Positions 7,634 to 16,745 of a DNA stretch of 64,000 nucleotides are shown in pieces. The notes under the pieces are model-generated. The model made no database searches. It was given only the letters and a program-made list of their open reading frames with translations, and was not told where the DNA came from. The stretch covers positions 1 through 64,000 of the forward strand of contig NZ_MBTG01000006.1 in assembly GCF_002027705.1 (NCBI RefSeq), given 5' to 3'. The position numbers and the translations under genes were made by a program. The first letter of the stretch is position 1. The number at the start of each line of letters is the position of its first letter. The DNA comes from Paenibacillus ferrarius. GTDB lineage: Bacteria > Bacillota > Bacilli > Paenibacillales > NBRC-103111.

Positions 7634-10600
7634 ATGAAGCAAAAACGGTGGATGGCAATTCTAATGTCAATGGTATTGTTGTGTTCGATGCTCCCAATGG
7701 CAGTGCTTGCGGCTGGACCAGCGATAAGCATTCCAAGTGGCAGCAGCTGGCTGGGAAGCGTGTTTGGCGATCTTGGCGGAGCGCCGACCGATACGAATTT
7801 TGCGATTACAGAAGATGCAGCCAAGGGAACAGTAGTACTTAAAAGCACTGGCGATAAAGGTAAAATTGCCACTAGTACAAGCGCCTCCGAAGGAATGGCG
7901 TATTATTATCAAGGCATTAGCCAAGCGGATAACTTCGAGTTGTCGGCCAAAGCTACGGTCAATACGTGGACAGCCAACGGTCAAGTTTCCTTCGGTATCA
8001 TGCTGCGCAGCAATAAGCTGGATAATGCCTCTCAGTCATCCTACACTGGTGATTATGTCGCCGTAGGCGCACTGGACCAGAAGATGGAAGCTTTTTATAA
8101 ACAGGGCGTTTTCAATAGCTCGACGAATCCGGTGAAGAAAATCACCAATTTTAGCGCAACTGCACCGGGAGTAGGCATTGGCTATGAACTCAGCATCAAA
8201 AAATCCGGCAATGTCTTCGTCGTGAGAATAGACAACGAAACAAGGGTCATCGACAATTTCACAGGAAGCCTTGCATATGCGGGTCTTTATGCAGCCAGAA
8301 ATACGACGGTGACCTTCAGTGATGTTACATTCACAAAGGACACAAGATCTCCAATCCAATTGAAACTTGATTATTCCGCAATGAAAACCGATTATTTCGT
8401 AAGCGACAGCCTGGATCTAACCGGATTAAAAGTTACGGCGGTATACCCGGATAACCTTGAGAAGGAGCTTTCGGCAAGTGATTATATTGTCTCTGGATTT
8501 GATAATACCAAGGCAGGAGCCAGTTCCATTCTTGTCAATTTCAACGGACAAACGGCATCTGTTCCCTTACAGGTTAAGCCTTTAATCGTTACGGCTTTGG
8601 ACATTCAATATCTCCCTGCCAAAACGGATTATTACCTTAACGAGGCTTTTGATCCGCAGGGCCTGACGGTGCTTGGACAGTATAACTACGGCAATGAGTG
8701 GGTGCCGCTGGCAAGCAGTCAATACGCTTTTTCCATTCCGGCTCAAGATGCAACCGTTTACAATTCTACCTATCAATTCAAAACAGCTGGTGTAAAAACG
8801 GTAACAGCGAGATCCACCGTCACTTCAACCACCTATAAGACGTTCGATGTTACGGTTAGAAATGCGCAATTAACAGGTTTGGATATCCAGCCTCCGCATA
8901 AGACAATGTACTTCGTCGGGGATTCCTTTGTACAAGACGGCTTAGCCGTAACGGGGAATTATAGCGACAATTCCAAGGAAAAGCTTCTGCGAAGCGAATA
9001 TACGCTGACAGCGCCTGATATGAGTTCAGCAGGAACGAAAACTATCGAAGTTTCTACCTATAAAGGTGCGCCCAAAGGCACTTTCAGCATCACAGTAAAT
9101 CCCCAAGCGATCGTAGGCAGCCAAGTCACAGCGTATCCGAAAACGACTTATCTGATTGGCGAAGCTTTTGATCCAGCAGGCATGGAGATATCGACGGTGT
9201 ACAGCAGTAAGCTGGAGAAGCTGCCAGTTGGCCAATATACGCTAAATCTCGATGCTTTCGACAATACGAAGGCTGGTGTATATGAGATCCCGATTGTTCC
9301 TGTCTATACAGCGATTCCGCCAACCGTACTTAAAGTAACCGTGGCTGAACCTAAGGAGTATGCGTGGAAATCGATCCGGTTCGGTCAATCCACGTCGAGC
9401 ACGAATAACACGGTCACATGGAATGAGGATGGTTCTGTTAAGCTGGTGGCTTTAGAGGGGGGCGGTAAAATAACCGGCGATCACGATGGCATCACCTTCT
9501 ACTACACAGAGCTGGACGCGGTAAAAGATAACTTTGAATTATCGGCAGATATCAAAGTAATCGCTTATGCCAAAGAACCGCATGACGGTCAAGAATCTTT
9601 TGGAATTATGGCAAGGGATGCCATTGGTACACCTGGGGACTCCAGTGTATTCGCTTCGAACATAGCGGCTATCGGCGGCTATAGTGGTGGCACGACTAAA
9701 CCGAACGGGACGCAATTGTTCGTTAGAACAGGCGTTACCGCCCCGAATGGCGGCAGCCAAGGGATACAAAACAGCATGCTGAGCTCGGTTAAACCAGCCT
9801 TAAGCAACACCTATCCAGCAGCCAATTATAAGCTCACGCTGATCAAAACGAACAATGGCTTCACGGGCCGTTTAAATAATGGGACTGAGGATAGCTTCTA
9901 TGTGCCGGATATTATGACGGTTCAAGATGGCAGCAAGATGTATGTAGGCTTCTATACAGCGCGTCTTGCGACGATTGAGGTAAGCAATAAGCAATTGAAG
10001 GTGACGGCTGCTGAGACCGATGCTCCGAGAAAAGAACCGGTTAAACCATCAGTTACGCCTGATGTTAACTTTGAAGGGCTAACGCGGACTTCCTTGACGG
10101 CCTACTCGCTAGGGCTTAAGTCGAATGTAGACGGCAAGGTTACAATTAAAAGAGGATCGAGCTACATCGCGCAAGAAGCGGCTATGCAAGCAGGGAAGAC
10201 GTTAACCTTGGCTACTACGGTTACCGCTAATACGTATACGAACTTTAGCGCGATTTTTGTACCTGACGACGACAAGCAGTCTCTGACTTCCTATGATAAA
10301 ATCGTCAAAAACCTCACGGTGGATATGAAATCCTTCGATAACGGCGACATTTATGTTTCGCCGGCAGCAACCTCCGCAAGCGGCGGGGATGGTACAATAG
10401 GCAACCCGCTTGATCTGGATACGGCGATTGATTACGTCAAGGCAGGTCAGCGCATTCTTCTGCTGGATGGCCATTATGTGCGAAGCACCAAAATCAACAT
10501 CCAAAAAGGCAACGACGGGACAGCCGAAGCGAGGAAGTACTTGATCGCAGCCCCAGGTGCCAAGCCAATCCTTGATTTTGACAAAAAATCAGAGGGTGCT

Positions 10601-12793
10601 GTGCTGAGCGGCCATTACTGGCACGTAAAAGGTATTGATTTTACCCGTTCAGCGGCTAATACCAAAGGCTTTACCGTTGGCGGCAGCAACAATATCGTGG
10701 AAAGCAGCAGATTTTATGACAATGGAGACACAGGTCTGCAAATTAGCCGTACAGATGAGTCGGAGTCGAACAAGGCGCTGTGGCCTTCCAACAATCTGAT
10801 CCTTAACTGCGAATCCTTCGATAACGTGGATCCCTCCAATAATAATGCGGATGGCTTTGCTGCCAAGCTGACATCGGGTACGGGCAACATTTTCAGAGGC
10901 GATATTTCGCATAATAATATTGACGATGGCTGGGACTTGTACACGAAGGCAGGTACGGGCGCTATTGGCTCCGTTCTCATCGAAAACAGCATTGCTTATC
11001 AGAATGGCACTTTAACGAACGGCCGTGTCGGTGAAGGTGACAAAAACGGCTTTAAACTTGGCGGCGAAGGCATCCATGTACCGCATGTCATCCGTAACAG
11101 CCTAGCTTTCGGCAATGGCGCGTATGGCTTTGCGAGCAACAGCAACCCGGGCGTTAGAGCGGAGAGTACGAACATTGCGTTCAACAATGCCAAAGGGAAT
11201 CTGAATTTTACAACGTACTCGGGCATTCAGACAGATTTTAGAATTGATGGCTTTATTTCTTATCAAAAAGATTACACAGCCAAAGATAACTATCCGGCAC
11301 AATTAAACTCAGCTGCGAATTACTTCTTTAACGGAACCAAATCACTCAATCAATTAGGGGATCAGCTAACCGATGCTAACTTTGCGAGCTTGGTGCCAGT
11401 GCTGCCATATTTGAGAGATGTTGACGGCAGCATTATTCGGGGGGATTTCCTTAAATTGCTGACAGGCAAGCCAGACACACCGGATACCCCAGACACCCCA
11501 GACACACCGGGCACGCCAGGTACTTCAAACGCCACTTCGGGATCGTCAGGTGGAAGCTCAGTAGGTGCGATGGAAATTGTGTCTGGTGGAGTGTCTATCA
11601 CAAGCCAGTCGATCAACAAGGTAACAGCTGGGAAAACCGTAGCTACCGTTGTGATTGACGATGAAGCTTTGACGAAAGCCATCAGAGCGGTGGAGAACAA
11701 TGAGATTGCGAACCGTACTATTTTTATTGAAGTGAACAGCACCGAATTAGCAGCCCGGGTGGAAGTTCCGGCAAGTGTCTTGCGTGGATCAGCGGTGATA
11801 CTCTCCATAAGAGCTAACGGTGTCGCGTACCATCTGCCTTCACAAGTGATCGATGTCGATGCTTTAGCCAAAGTGCTGGGAATCGATGCGGCGGGCGTGA
11901 CGTTGGCTGTTGAAATCGAGCGGGATGCAGCCTCGGATTCATTGCTTGCGAAGATCAAAGAACAGGGTGTTGCCCTTCTTTCCAAACCGGTTGCCTTTCA
12001 TCTTTCGGCTGAAGGCAATGGCAAGACGATTGCGGTGAACGATTTTGGGCGTACCTATGTAGCCCGCAGCTTGATGTTGGATAGAACCGTTGACGCTGAT
12101 CAAGCGACTGCGGTCCTGATTCATCCGGAAACAGGGGGATTGACGTTTGTTCCGGCTATTTTCCGCGAGGCAAACGGCCAAACAGAAGTGACCCTGAAAC
12201 GCCCTGGCAACAGCCTGTACGCGATTGTTCAGTCTTCAGCGAGCTTCGAGGATGTGAACGGACATTGGTCCCAAGCCGAGGTGGAATTGCTTGCTTCGAA
12301 GCGGGTCATCCAAGGCGTATCTGCCCACAGCTTTGCGCCGGATGCTCAGATTACGCGTGCTGAATTCGCCGCCCTTCTAGTCCGGGCGTTTGGTTTAAAT
12401 GAAGAAACATCCACACGTTTCTCGGATGTGCCAGCAAACAGCTGGTACGCAGGGACCGTGGGCGCATCGGCTAAGGCTGGCTTCATTGATGGCTTTGAAG
12501 ATGGCTCGTTCAAGCCAAATGAGCGAATCACGAGAGAACAGATGGCGATCATGATCAAGCGAGCAATGTCGCTCGCAGGTAGAACGACCGCAGTCGATCT
12601 TAAGCAGCTAGACAAATTTAGCGATAGTAAGGAACTAAGCACATGGTCCAAGGATGCTGTAGCTGGGGTGTTAAGCGCGGGTATTGTCAATGGTGTAACG
12701 GCAACAACCTTTGTCCCGGCAGCCCCTGCGACCCGTTCGGAAGCCGCTGTGATGCTGAAAAGACTATTGCAACTTGTTCAGTTTATTAATTGA
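7634..12793 (+). CDS. SLH-anchored multidomain pectate lyase, PL9 type
   Basis: Very large secreted protein of 1719 residues. In order: signal peptide (1-28); a concanavalin-like region (about 35-235); four Ig-like repeats with the pattern K-TDYFVSDSLDLTGLKV (about 240-570); a second concanavalin-like region (575-795); a linker; a PL9 parallel beta-helix (about 905-1275); a PDTPDTPDTPGTPG linker; an alpha/beta domain; and three SLH repeats (about 1535-1718). PL9 signatures include NADGFAAKL and NIDDGWDLYTK, holding the expected catalytic Lys and calcium-binding Asp residues. It should cleave pectate by beta-elimination at the cell wall and feed the importer upstream. TTG at 7631 is an alternative start, with AAGGAG nine bases upstream. 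Confidence 0.9.
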   Translation: MKQKRWMAILMSMVLLCSMLPMAVLAAGPAISIPSGSSWLGSVFGDLGGAPTDTNFAITEDAAKGTVVLKSTGDKGKIATSTSASEGMAYYYQGISQADNFELSAKATVNTWTANGQVSFGIMLRSNKLDNASQSSYTGDYVAVGALDQKMEAFYKQGVFNSSTNPVKKITNFSATAPGVGIGYELSIKKSGNVFVVRIDNETRVIDNFTGSLAYAGLYAARNTTVTFSDVTFTKDTRSPIQLKLDYSAMKTDYFVSDSLDLTGLKVTAVYPDNLEKELSASDYIVSGFDNTKAGASSILVNFNGQTASVPLQVKPLIVTALDIQYLPAKTDYYLNEAFDPQGLTVLGQYNYGNEWVPLASSQYAFSIPAQDATVYNSTYQFKTAGVKTVTARSTVTSTTYKTFDVTVRNAQLTGLDIQPPHKTMYFVGDSFVQDGLAVTGNYSDNSKEKLLRSEYTLTAPDMSSAGTKTIEVSTYKGAPKGTFSITVNPQAIVGSQVTAYPKTTYLIGEAFDPAGMEISTVYSSKLEKLPVGQYTLNLDAFDNTKAGVYEIPIVPVYTAIPPTVLKVTVAEPKEYAWKSIRFGQSTSSTNNTVTWNEDGSVKLVALEGGGKITGDHDGITFYYTELDAVKDNFELSADIKVIAYAKEPHDGQESFGIMARDAIGTPGDSSVFASNIAAIGGYSGGTTKPNGTQLFVRTGVTAPNGGSQGIQNSMLSSVKPALSNTYPAANYKLTLIKTNNGFTGRLNNGTEDSFYVPDIMTVQDGSKMYVGFYTARLATIEVSNKQLKVTAAETDAPRKEPVKPSVTPDVNFEGLTRTSLTAYSLGLKSNVDGKVTIKRGSSYIAQEAAMQAGKTLTLATTVTANTYTNFSAIFVPDDDKQSLTSYDKIVKNLTVDMKSFDNGDIYVSPAATSASGGDGTIGNPLDLDTAIDYVKAGQRILLLDGHYVRSTKINIQKGNDGTAEARKYLIAAPGAKPILDFDKKSEGAVLSGHYWHVKGIDFTRSAANTKGFTVGGSNNIVESSRFYDNGDTGLQISRTDESESNKALWPSNNLILNCESFDNVDPSNNNADGFAAKLTSGTGNIFRGDISHNNIDDGWDLYTKAGTGAIGSVLIENSIAYQNGTLTNGRVGEGDKNGFKLGGEGIHVPHVIRNSLAFGNGAYGFASNSNPGVRAESTNIAFNNAKGNLNFTTYSGIQTDFRIDGFISYQKDYTAKDNYPAQLNSAANYFFNGTKSLNQLGDQLTDANFASLVPVLPYLRDVDGSIIRGDFLKLLTGKPDTPDTPDTPDTPGTPGTSNATSGSSGGSSVGAMEIVSGGVSITSQSINKVTAGKTVATVVIDDEALTKAIRAVENNEIANRTIFIEVNSTELAARVEVPASVLRGSAVILSIRANGVAYHLPSQVIDVDALAKVLGIDAAGVTLAVEIERDAASDSLLAKIKEQGVALLSKPVAFHLSAEGNGKTIAVNDFGRTYVARSLMLDRTVDADQATAVLIHPETGGLTFVPAIFREANGQTEVTLKRPGNSLYAIVQSSASFEDVNGHWSQAEVELLASKRVIQGVSAHSFAPDAQITRAEFAALLVRAFGLNEETSTRFSDVPANSWYAGTVGASAKAGFIDGFEDGSFKPNERITREQMAIMIKRAMSLAGRTTAVDLKQLDKFSDSKELSTWSKDAVAGVLSAGIVNGVTATTFVPAAPATRSEAAVMLKRLLQLVQFIN

Positions 12794-12801
12794 TTGGCAG
12801 A

Positions 12802-12825
12802 GGGCGCCCGTGGGGCGTCCTTTTT
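12802..12825 (+). terminator. Intrinsic terminator after the PL9 lyase gene
   Basis: GGGCGCCC and GGGCGTCC form a compact GC-rich stem, followed by five T. Confidence 0.8.
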
Positions 12826-13087
12826 GCTGCTTCTATGAGAGGGCGAAGTTTCCCGCTCGTAGGTGCGCCGAGCCCGCGCAAAAGGCCGTCTCATCGCGCG
12901 AATGAGGCCAAATCCGCGGCCATCACAGATAATCCTCTGTCAGGCGAATCTGTATCTAGCAAAATAAGGAATCCCGCACAAAGTAAATTATGATAAGATA
13001 TACTATTAGAAAAGCTAATTTATAGTGTTAGGTCCTGCTAGAAAAAGGGAATTTTGGTCCAGAACTCACTATCAGGAGGTACCAGAT

Positions 13088-13801
13088 ATGAAACGAACGT
13101 TAGTCATCAGCGATATTCATGGCTGTGTGGAAGAATTCAAACAATTGCTGGATACAGTAGTTTTTAATGCGGACGAGGACAAGCTTGTATTGCTTGGCGA
13201 TTATGTAGATCGAGGGCCGGCTAGCCGGGAAGCGGTAGAATTCGTAATGCATTTGGTGCGGGAGAAAGGCGCCATAGCGCTCAAAGGAAATCATGATCAG
13301 CGATTCGTGGATGTTCTGGGAGGCGTAGACTCGCTTACCGAAATGAAGTTTTTCGAGCATGGAGGTATTCAGACGTTTAAAAGCTTCAGCCGTGCGGATA
13401 ATCTGGATATTAAGCAATCCAAAGAGCGGATTATTGCTAATTGCAGCGATCATATTGCCTTTCTGAACAATCTTCCGCTGTATTACGAGGACGAGACCCA
13501 TATTTATGTTCATGCTGGACTGAACCCTGCTTATACAGATTGGAAAACTCAACCGGAGCGGGATTTTTTGTGGATTCGGGCGCCTTTTGTCCAGCAGCGG
13601 ACCGTCGTGAAGAAAACCGTCGTATTTGGGCATACGACCACCAAGGATATTCATGGCAAAGCCGATGTATGGTTTGATCGTGATAAAATCGGCATTGATG
13701 GCGGGTGCGCTTACGGCATGCAAATCAATTGCTTGGAAATTAAAGGTAAAAACAATTATAAGGCCTATTCGGTTGCTTCCAAAGGCAGCTGGAAATCATA
13801 G
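13088..13801 (+). CDS. PPP-family metallophosphatase (serine/threonine phosphatase type)
   Basis: Cytoplasmic phosphatase of 237 residues with the full metal-binding series of the PPP family: GDIHG near residue 9, GDYVDRG near 38, GNHD near 68, a central His in YVHAGL and GHT near 182. It should hydrolyse phosphoprotein or nucleotide phosphoesters with two metal ions; the target is not visible. I start it at ATG 13088 behind AGGAGGT at 13075-13081; an upstream in-frame GTG (13025) would give a meaningless extension. It stands alone between a terminator and an AraC-type gene. A likely promoter lies around 12990-13015 (TATGATAAGATATACTA). Confidence 0.92.
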   Translation: MKRTLVISDIHGCVEEFKQLLDTVVFNADEDKLVLLGDYVDRGPASREAVEFVMHLVREKGAIALKGNHDQRFVDVLGGVDSLTEMKFFEHGGIQTFKSFSRADNLDIKQSKERIIANCSDHIAFLNNLPLYYEDETHIYVHAGLNPAYTDWKTQPERDFLWIRAPFVQQRTVVKKTVVFGHTTTKDIHGKADVWFDRDKIGIDGGCAYGMQINCLEIKGKNNYKAYSVASKGSWKS

Positions 13802-13892
13802 ATAGCGGCTTAAGTACATTTTAGCAAGAAACATCAAGAAGCATAATTTGAAATAAAGTAAACTTTCTATAGAATGCTGGAGGGGGCACAGG

Positions 13893-14813
13893 ATGGACGC
13901 CGATTACTACGTGCGGATTCAGAAGACTTTGGACTATATCGAAGATCATCTTTCGGCGCCGTTGTCTTTAGAGTGCTTGGCACGCGTGGCTTGCTTCTCT
14001 GAATTTCACTTTCATAGAGTCTTTCAAATCATGGTAGGAGAAGCTGTGATGGAGTATGTTCGGAAAAGAAGATTAGCCAAAGCGGCCTATCAAATTGCGC
14101 ATACGGATACAAGGCTCATCGATATTGCCCTCGACAATGGGTTCCAGTCCCACGAGAATTTCACTCGAGCATTCAAAAAAATGTTTGAACGCACGCCGCT
14201 TGCTTACCGCAAACAAGGTATTGTGACGCCCGTTTATGCCAAAGTGAATGTGCTGCAACAGAAATTCAATCCCTATTTAGGAGGAATACGAATGGAATAT
14301 CAACTGAAGACAAAACCCGCTTTCAAGCTGATTGGGTATGAGCTGCAAACGACCGTTAAAGAGGGGCAGAACCTCCGTGAGATTCCGGCTTTCTGGACCT
14401 CATATATCCAAGAGAATAAAGGGAGCCGCATAGGCAACCGTGTCCACGCTGACACACCAATTGAGCTGGGGCTTTGTACGGATTTCGATATGGAATCAGG
14501 GGCAATGTCTTATATCATTGGGATGGAGGCGACAAGCTTCGAGGGTGTGCCTGCCGATTTGGTATGTCGGGAATTTCCGGAAGCGAAATATGCTGTGTTT
14601 ACGACCCCGAAGGTTGCGAAAGAACAATTTGCAGCTTCTATACAGAGCACATGGAAGGCTATTTTCGCAGAGTGGTTTCCTCATTCGGGTTATGAGCATG
14701 CAGGTGGAGTGGAGTTTGAACTGTACGATGAGCGCAGCGATCCTTTCCAAAATGAGCAGGTCGAGATGGATATTTATATCCCGATCAAGAGCAAATCAGC
14801 TGCATCCGTGTAA
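13893..14813 (+). CDS. AraC-family regulator with GyrI-like effector domain
   Basis: Transcription factor of 306 residues. Residues 8-107 contain the double helix-turn-helix of AraC/XylS (SLECLARVACFSEFHFHRVF, then DIALDNGFQSHENFTRAFKK and RTPLAYR). Residues 135-300 are a GyrI/Rob-like effector-binding domain (KTKPAFKLIGYELQTTV, then YIIGMEA and YAVFTTPK). Regulators with this order usually respond to small hydrophobic or cationic compounds. GGAGGGGG precedes the ATG. No obvious target gene is next to it, so it may control itself or distant genes. Confidence 0.9.
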   Translation: MDADYYVRIQKTLDYIEDHLSAPLSLECLARVACFSEFHFHRVFQIMVGEAVMEYVRKRRLAKAAYQIAHTDTRLIDIALDNGFQSHENFTRAFKKMFERTPLAYRKQGIVTPVYAKVNVLQQKFNPYLGGIRMEYQLKTKPAFKLIGYELQTTVKEGQNLREIPAFWTSYIQENKGSRIGNRVHADTPIELGLCTDFDMESGAMSYIIGMEATSFEGVPADLVCREFPEAKYAVFTTPKVAKEQFAASIQSTWKAIFAEWFPHSGYEHAGGVEFELYDERSDPFQNEQVEMDIYIPIKSKSAASV

Positions 14814-14919
14814 TGAAACTAGCATGATTTGTCATAGAAATGAAATCTTGTTTTCATCTTAGTTTAAGGTTCGGGACCTATAATGAAATTCGACCCCCTT
14901 TTAAATATATATATACTTA

Positions 14920-14954
14920 AGACCTGCGGCCCGTTGCTGTGGGTCTCTTTTTTT
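14920..14954 (+). terminator. Probable terminator after the AraC-type gene
   Basis: AGACC and GGTCT flank a GC-rich loop and are followed by CTTTTTTT. The outer stem is short, so this is weaker than the others. Confidence 0.6.
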
Positions 14955-14975
14955 GCGCGCGATTAGCTGTACAAA

Positions 14976-15029
14976 ATAAAAAAAGGCTTCTCTCGCTTAC
15001 CTCACCAGAGGATCACGGGAAAAGCCTGC
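14976..15029 (-). terminator. Intrinsic terminator of the DoxX/dioxygenase unit
   Basis: Read on the minus strand, AGGCTT and AAGCCT flank an imperfect stem and lead into TTTTTTTATT. It lies just past the DoxX stop codon. Confidence 0.8.
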
Positions 15030-15042
15030 AAAACGTCTTGCA

Positions 15043-15399
15043 TTAAGCGCGCTTGGAACGCCCAATGACGACAATCAAAGCTAGGATAAGGAGGATCAAA
15101 GGCATCGCTGCTACGCTCATGCCTTGGCCTGACTTCAGATGCGTCAGCATAGCTCCGGCCATAATGACGACAATCACACCTGCTGAAGAGAAGGCGATGC
15201 GCGGCTTCCAGAAGCCGATGACAAGCCCGATGCCAGCGAGCAATTCTATCGTTCCGACGACATACATGAAACCAATTCCGTACCCATAGGTCGTGGTGAA
15301 AGCTTCCACCTGCATGGGAACGGCTGTTACTTTCATAAATCCAAACATTAAATAACTAATGGCTAAGAGAACCTGAAGAATACGAGTAACCCACTTCAA
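15043..15399 (-). CDS. DoxX-family membrane protein
   Basis: Small membrane protein of 118 residues with four predicted helices, the usual size and topology of DoxX/MauE-type proteins (ILQVLLAISYLMFGFMKV; VVGTIELLAGIGLVIGFW). The start is TTG at 15399, with GAGGTG eight bases upstream. It lies 30 bases after a LigB-type dioxygenase gene on the same strand, probably co-transcribed. This pairing, with a HxlR regulator divergent, resembles the CatD/CatE/YodB-type thiol- and quinone-stress modules of Bacillus. A role in membrane redox or quinone detoxification is inferred. Confidence 0.87.
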   Translation of the reverse strand: MKWVTRILQVLLAISYLMFGFMKVTAVPMQVEAFTTTYGYGIGFMYVVGTIELLAGIGLVIGFWKPRIAFSSAGVIVVIMAGAMLTHLKSGQGMSVAAMPLILLILALIVVIGRSKRA

Positions 15400-15429
15400 T
15401 TCGGAAACACCTCAATTTTCATTGATTCC

Positions 15430-16197
15430 TTAAAAGGAAACCGATAGATAGCTAAGTGATCCAACTTCATAGCTGCGATGAATGACCTGGGGTGTGCGAG
15501 ATGGATCTCCGCTTCCCATAGCAATATAAAGCGGAATGAAATGCTCTGGTCTTGGCACGGCCATTCGAGCATTGGGAGCTTGGCTTTCATAGTTGAACAA
15601 GGCTTCCAAGTTCTGAACTTGCATGTTGGTTATGAGCCACTCGTCGAAATCAACAGCCCAAGCATCCGGTTCTTTGGCTTCCCAGTTAAGAGCACGCAAG
15701 TTATGCACGGTAGCGCCGCTTCCGATAATCAAGATATCTTCTTGATCCAGGCCGCGCAGCGCTTCGCCGATGCGGTATTGCTCCGCCGGAGGCAAGTAAG
15801 GGTTGACGGAAATTTGAATAACCGGAACGGCTGGTGTCGGGAACATTCTCAGAAGAGGAACCCACGAGCCATGATCAAGCCCGCGTGCAGTGTCCAGGTT
15901 CACAGCGATGCCTTTGGCTTGAAACCGTGCGGCGATTTGACTAGCCAGCGCTTTATCGCCTTTGGCTGGGTATTTGATTTGAAACAGCTCGTCAGGGAAG
16001 CCGCGGAAATCATAAATCGTTTCATACACATCGTCGGAGGCCGAAATCGTCAGAACCTCTGTTTCCCAATGAGCGGTGAAAATTACAATGGCTTTCGGTG
16101 AAATGGATTTGCCATATTCGAGCAAGAATTGCGTACAGGCTGTATCCTGGATAGCCATCATAGGTGAGCCGTGCCCAACAAAAATAGGTGAAATCAT
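15430..16197 (-). CDS. LigB/DODA-type extradiol aromatic ring-opening dioxygenase
   Basis: Predicted non-haem iron dioxygenase of 255 residues that opens catechol-type rings. Metal-ligand and active-site histidines sit in VGHGSPMMAI near residue 8, TAHWET near 43, DHGSWVPL near 107 and SGATVHNLRAL near 160, the pattern of the 4,5-DOPA-dioxygenase-like family. Length matches that family. AGAGGAG is nine bases before the ATG. It is divergent from a HxlR regulator across an intergenic region with inverted repeats, so it is the probable main target of that regulator. Confidence 0.9.
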   Translation of the reverse strand: MISPIFVGHGSPMMAIQDTACTQFLLEYGKSISPKAIVIFTAHWETEVLTISASDDVYETIYDFRGFPDELFQIKYPAKGDKALASQIAARFQAKGIAVNLDTARGLDHGSWVPLLRMFPTPAVPVIQISVNPYLPPAEQYRIGEALRGLDQEDILIIGSGATVHNLRALNWEAKEPDAWAVDFDEWLITNMQVQNLEALFNYESQAPNARMAVPRPEHFIPLYIAMGSGDPSRTPQVIHRSYEVGSLSYLSVSF

Positions 16198-16234
16198 CAG
16201 TAAACACTCCTCTTTAAGTTACAATTAATCACTT

Positions 16235-16251
16235 AGTTACTTTATGTAACT
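16235..16251. promoter_or_regulatory. Inverted-repeat operator 1 between dioxygenase and HxlR genes
   Basis: AGTTAC and GTAACT flank the five bases TTTAT, a perfect palindrome. The core TTACTTTATGTAA is nearly repeated at 16291-16303. It lies close to the start of the dioxygenase gene and is a good candidate HxlR-type operator. Confidence 0.7.
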
Positions 16252-16289
16252 GATATTACGATATAATTTAGGTTTCGTCAAGTAACTAA

Positions 16290-16304
16290 ATTACTTTTTG
16301 TAAC
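16290..16304. promoter_or_regulatory. Inverted-repeat operator 2, next to the HxlR promoter
   Basis: TTAC-TTTTT-GTAA is the second copy of the same element and directly abuts the -35 region of the HxlR promoter. This fits autoregulation. Confidence 0.65.
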
Positions 16305-16305
16305 C

Positions 16306-16335
16306 TTGTATATGGACGGCAACTTCCTCTATAAT
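16306..16335 (+). promoter_or_regulatory. Sigma-A promoter of the HxlR gene
   Basis: TTGTAT at 16306-16311 and TATAAT at 16330-16335 are separated by 18 bases, about 25 bases before the start codon. Confidence 0.65.
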
Positions 16336-16360
16336 AAATAAAGATATAGAGGTGATAATG

Positions 16361-16687
16361 ATGGAACAAATACCAATGCCAATGTGTCCCCGTTTCGAGA
16401 AAGCTGTCGAGATTCTCAGCAAACGCTGGACATCGCTCATCGTTTTTCAATTGCTGTCCGGCCCGCAGCGGTTCGCCCAGATCGACCATGCTCTGCCGAA
16501 TATTAGCGGCAAGGTCTTATCGGAGAGGTTGAAGGAGCTGGAGCATGAAGGTATTGTACGAAGAGTAGTATTCCCGGAAATTCCGGTCCGTATTGAATAT
16601 TCCCTATCTGAGAAAGGGCGGGCATTAGCTCCGATTTTTGGAGAGATCGCGAAGTGGTCTTCCGAATGGCTGCCGGTCCCGGAATAA
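16361..16687 (+). CDS. HxlR/DUF24-family redox-type transcriptional regulator
   Basis: Winged-helix regulator of 108 residues. The N-terminus MEQIPMPMCPRFEKA carries one Cys at position 9, in the place of the conserved redox-sensing Cys of YodB-type proteins. The HTH follows (SKRWTSLIVFQLL, then ISGKVLSERLKELEHEGI), then the wing VVFPEIPVRIEYSLSEKG. ATG 16361 has GAGGTGAT at good spacing; ATG 16358 and GTG 16352 are alternatives. It is divergent from the dioxygenase/DoxX unit. By analogy it represses that unit and is released by thiol-reactive electrophiles; this is inference from family and context. Confidence 0.92.
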   Translation: MEQIPMPMCPRFEKAVEILSKRWTSLIVFQLLSGPQRFAQIDHALPNISGKVLSERLKELEHEGIVRRVVFPEIPVRIEYSLSEKGRALAPIFGEIAKWSSEWLPVPE

Positions 16688-16696
16688 GGGCAACGA

Positions 16697-16740
16697 TAAA
16701 AAAGGTCATCCACCTGCTCAGCAGCAGGTAGATGACCTAT
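16697..16740. terminator. Bidirectional terminator between HxlR and ArsR genes
   Basis: AGGTCATCCACCTGCT pairs with AGCAGGTAGATGACCT with one mismatch. On the minus strand the stem is followed by a run of T, ending the ArsR operon; the two genes converge here. Confidence 0.85.
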
Positions 16741-16745
16741 TCGTC

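Noticed and set aside
11362..11985. 207-codon open frame on the minus strand
   Set aside because: Antisense to the PDTP linker and following domain of the PL9 lyase; the peptide simply reflects that sequence.
12826..12993. Small frame after the PL9 terminator
   Set aside because: It continues past the terminator from the lyase stop, is basic and low in information, and has no start site of its own.
13025..13087. N-terminal extension of the phosphatase from GTG 13025
   Set aside because: The extension would cover the ribosome binding site AGGAGGT and its residues do not match the family, which begins just before GDIHG.
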